Source: Actinomycetales bacterium (GTDB lineage Bacteria; Actinomycetota; Actinomycetes; Mycobacteriales; Mycobacteriaceae). Taken from it: a stretch of 8,091 nucleotides of DNA. The position numbers and the translations under genes are program-made. Below the pieces are notes generated by a model that was not told where the DNA came from, ran no database searches, and saw only the letters and a program-made list of their open reading frames with translations. Shown in pieces: positions 5,971 to 8,091 of the stretch (its first letter is position 1; every line of letters begins with the position of its first letter). The DNA is taken from positions 1 through 8,091 of the forward strand of contig DUTZ01000391.1 of assembly GCA_012841845.1 (NCBI GenBank), in the 5' to 3' direction.

Positions 5971-8088
5971 TCCGTCCGTCGCCCGCTGCCGCTCGCCATG
6001 CCCGGTATCTCCGCCCGCCAGCACCTCACGTGCGAGTACAAGTGCGGCGACCAGTGTTCGTCCCCGGTCCCCAACACCTCGGACAACCCGTACTTCGGGG
6101 ACATCGCCCGCGAGATCAGCCGGCGCGGGGCGCTCAAGGCGGCCGGCGTCGTGGCGCTCGCGGTGGGCGCGTCGCAGGCGCTGCCGCAGCTCGCGGCCGC
6201 CCAGTCCGTGCCGGCCGGTTCGCTCGGCGCGGACGGCGTCGGCGGCGGGGCCGGCACGCTGGACACCGGGTTCACGCCGGTGGCGCCCAACACCGACGAC
6301 GCCGTGCGGGTCCCCGCCGGCCACTCGAGCGACGTGGTGATCCGCTGGGGCGACCCGGTGGTCCCCGGCGCGCCCGAGTTCGACTTCGAGAACCAGACGG
6401 CCGCCGCGCAGGCCCGCCAGTACGGCTTCAACTGCGACCTCGCGGTGCTCTTCCCCATGGACGACCGCGACGAGCGGTTCCTGCTCACCGTCAACCACGA
6501 GTACACCACCGAGCCCATGATGTTCCGGGGGTACGACGACGAGGAGCCCACCCGCGAGCAGGTGGAGATCGCGTGGGCCGCCCACGGGCTGTCCGTGGTG
6601 GAGCTGTCGAGCCGCGCGGGCGACGGCGGGCTCGACCCGGTCATGGGCTCCTACAACCGGCGGATCACCGCCCTCACGCCGTTCGAGCTGCGCGGCCCCG
6701 CCGTCGGCCCCCTCACGCGGACCGCCGCCGACCCGACGGGCGCGCGGGTCCTGGGCACGCTCAACAACTGCGCGGGCGGCCACACCCCGTGGGGCACGGT
6801 GCTCTCCGGCGAGGAGAACTTCAACCAGTACTTCGGCACCGCCGGCAGCGTCACCGACGCCGACCGGCTCGCGGCCCTGGAGCGCTACGGCATCGCGGTC
6901 GGCGAGTCGGGCCGCAAGTGGGAGCGCTTCGACGACCGCTTCGACCTGGCCACGGAGCCCAACGAGGTCAACCGGTTCGGCTACGTGGTCGAGGTGGACC
7001 CCTGGGATCCGAATTCCACGCCCGTCAAGCACTCGGCGCTGGGCCGCTTCAAGCACGAGGGCGGCACGATCCACGTGACCGGGGACGGCACCGTGGTGGC
7101 CTACTCGGGCGACGACGAGCGCTTCGACTACCTCTACAAGTTCGTCTCCAGCCGGAAGATCGTCCCGGGCAGGACCGCGGCCGCGCGCCGGGAGAACATG
7201 CGGATCCTCGACGAGGGCACGCTCTACGTGGCGACCTTCACGGGCAACTCACCGGCCTCGGAGATCGACGGCTCGGGCGCGCTGCCCTCGGACGGCGCCT
7301 TCGACGGCACCGGCACGTGGATCCCGCTCATGACCGTGGGCGCCGACGGCAGGGCGGTCTCCCACGTCGAGGGCATGACGCCCGAGCAGGTCGCGGTGCA
7401 CACCCGCATGGCCGGCGACGCGGTGGGCGCCACCAAGATGGACCGCCCGGAGGACGTGGAGCCCAGCCCCACGACCGGCAAGGTGTACATGGCGCTGACC
7501 AACAACACCCGCCGCACGGTCGAGCAGGTGGACGAGCCGAACCCGCGGCACGACAACAAGCACGGGCAGGTCGTGGAGATCACCGACGACCACGCCGGAA
7601 CGACGTTCGGTTGGAACCTCCTGCTCGTCTGCGGCGACCCGGCCGCGGCCGACACCTACTTCGGCGGGTTCGACAAGTCCAAGGTGAGCCCCATCTCGTG
7701 CCCGGACAACGTGGCGTTCGACCCGGCCGGCGGCCTGTGGGTCTCGACCGACGGCAACGCCCTCGGCTTCAACGACGGCCTCTACTCCGTGGCCACCGAG
7801 GGGCCGAACCGCGGCGAGACCAAGCTGTTCCTCACGGTGCCGGTCGGGGCCGAGACCTGCGGCCCGCTCGTCTTTGCCGACCGCGCGATCGTCAACGTCC
7901 AGCACCCGGGCGAGAAGGACGGCGCCACCCCGGAGAACCCGGCCTCGCACTGGCCCGACGGCGGCACCTCGCAGCCGCGCCCGTCCACCGTGGTGGCGTG
8001 GAAGGACGGCTTCCGCGGCGGCTCGGGCTCGCTGGGTACCGGCTCGCTCGGCGGCGGCTCGCTGGGCACCGGTTCGCTGGGCTCCTGA
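5968..8088 (+). CDS. phoX: PhoX-family (DUF839) alkaline phosphatase, Tat-exported
   Basis: This predicted 706-residue secreted phosphatase releases phosphate from organic esters outside the cell. Characterised PhoX enzymes carry an Fe/Ca cluster and leave by the Tat route. Residues 1-50 precede the twin-arginine motif and contain CEYKCGDQC (Cys22, 26, 30) and PNTSDNPYFGDI. SRRGALKAAG (51-60) starts the Tat signal, with likely cleavage after Ala78 (QLAAA/QS). Conserved family blocks follow: NHEY (176-179), NNCAGGHTPWGT with Cys268, EENF (282-285), DPWDPNSTPVKHSALGRFKHEG (345-366), GDDERFDYLYKF (381-392), RPEDVEPSPTTGKVY (493-507) and WVSTDG (591-596). Cys268 matches the position of the cluster-binding cysteine in characterised PhoX. 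The last 20 residues are four GSLG-based repeats ending at the TGA. The start is TTG with a strong ribosome site. A PHO-like box lies upstream, and the gene is divergent from the sugar ATPase. Exact substrate preference is unknown. Confidence 0.9.
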   Translation: MSVRRPLPLAMPGISARQHLTCEYKCGDQCSSPVPNTSDNPYFGDIAREISRRGALKAAGVVALAVGASQALPQLAAAQSVPAGSLGADGVGGGAGTLDTGFTPVAPNTDDAVRVPAGHSSDVVIRWGDPVVPGAPEFDFENQTAAAQARQYGFNCDLAVLFPMDDRDERFLLTVNHEYTTEPMMFRGYDDEEPTREQVEIAWAAHGLSVVELSSRAGDGGLDPVMGSYNRRITALTPFELRGPAVGPLTRTAADPTGARVLGTLNNCAGGHTPWGTVLSGEENFNQYFGTAGSVTDADRLAALERYGIAVGESGRKWERFDDRFDLATEPNEVNRFGYVVEVDPWDPNSTPVKHSALGRFKHEGGTIHVTGDGTVVAYSGDDERFDYLYKFVSSRKIVPGRTAAARRENMRILDEGTLYVATFTGNSPASEIDGSGALPSDGAFDGTGTWIPLMTVGADGRAVSHVEGMTPEQVAVHTRMAGDAVGATKMDRPEDVEPSPTTGKVYMALTNNTRRTVEQVDEPNPRHDNKHGQVVEITDDHAGTTFGWNLLLVCGDPAAADTYFGGFDKSKVSPISCPDNVAFDPAGGLWVSTDGNALGFNDGLYSVATEGPNRGETKLFLTVPVGAETCGPLVFADRAIVNVQHPGEKDGATPENPASHWPDGGTSQPRPSTVVAWKDGFRGGSGSLGTGSLGGGSLGTGSLGS
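8026..8085 (+). repeat. Four 15-base coding repeats (GSLG pentapeptides) at the phoX 3' end
   Basis: Four consecutive 15-base units starting at 8026, 8041, 8056 and 8071 encode GSLGT, GSLGG, GSLGT and GSLGS, and the stop follows directly. Units differ mainly by silent or single-base changes (for example GGC to GGT, CTG to CTC). Such a tail is likely flexible and outside the catalytic propeller. Tandem 15-base units can gain or lose copies by slippage. Confidence 0.8.
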
Positions 8089-8091
8089 CCC

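Noticed and set aside
7005..7016. Adjacent BamHI and EcoRI sites (GGATCCGAATTC), resembling a cloning junction
   Set aside because: They encode part of DPWDPNSTPVK, a normal conserved stretch of PhoX proteins, in frame and without a break in similarity on either side.
5908..7074. Minus-strand frame of about 388 codons opposite phoX
   Set aside because: It has a low-complexity Arg/Gly/Val-rich translation and is fully antisense to conserved PhoX blocks; no ribosome site or recognisable fold.

Overview
The window is very GC-rich DNA with actinobacterial gene style: dense third-position G/C, GTG and TTG starts, strong GGAGG-type ribosome sites, and short intergenic gaps. An F420-type luciferase-like oxidoreductase, an ABC sugar importer laid out like the corynebacterial maltose system, and a Tat-exported PhoX-type phosphatase together suggest a mycolic-acid actinobacterium (Mycobacteriales). 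A Dietzia-, Gordonia- or Rhodococcus-like organism would fit, but this is inference and I cannot name the genus from the sequence.

Layout. (1) 90-890, plus strand: LLM-class oxidoreductase, ending tail to tail with the next block in a perfect inverted repeat that contains both stop codons. (2) 921-5751, all minus strand and therefore transcribed from right to left: ATPase (4693-5751, MusK/MalK/SugC type), substrate-binding lipoprotein (3203-4507, MusE type), two permeases (2071-3078, MusF type; 1172-2074, MusG type) and an 81-residue two-helix membrane protein (921-1166). The permeases overlap by 4 bases and the small protein starts 5 bases after the second permease stops, so the last three genes are tightly coupled. 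The ATPase and binding-protein genes stand apart with their own upstream regions. A strong GC-rich hairpin lies between the binding-protein gene and the permease genes. This K-E-F-G plus small-membrane-protein order matches the published C. glutamicum musK-musE-musFG-musI locus. (3) 5752-5967: divergent regulatory region with two exact GTTCACCG repeats 22 bases apart that look like a PHO box. (4) 5968-8088, plus strand: PhoX/DUF839 phosphatase with a TTG start, a Cys-rich segment before its twin-arginine signal, and a repetitive GSLG tail.

How it works together. The minus-strand block should build an importer for maltose, trehalose or related alpha-glucosides: lipoprotein outside, permease heterodimer in the membrane, ATPase dimer inside. 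The small membrane protein may be an accessory subunit. A CRP/GlxR-like site upstream of the binding-protein gene suggests cAMP-linked carbon control. The divergent PhoX gene appears to answer to phosphate starvation. Carbon import and phosphate scavenging therefore share one divergent control region.

The most useful second looks are the small coupled membrane protein, the PHO-box-like repeats, the CRP/GlxR-like site, the pre-Tat CX3CX3C motif of PhoX and the hairpin between musE and musF. I see no CRISPR array, mobile element, tRNA or rRNA, and nothing that requires a wholly new kind of system.
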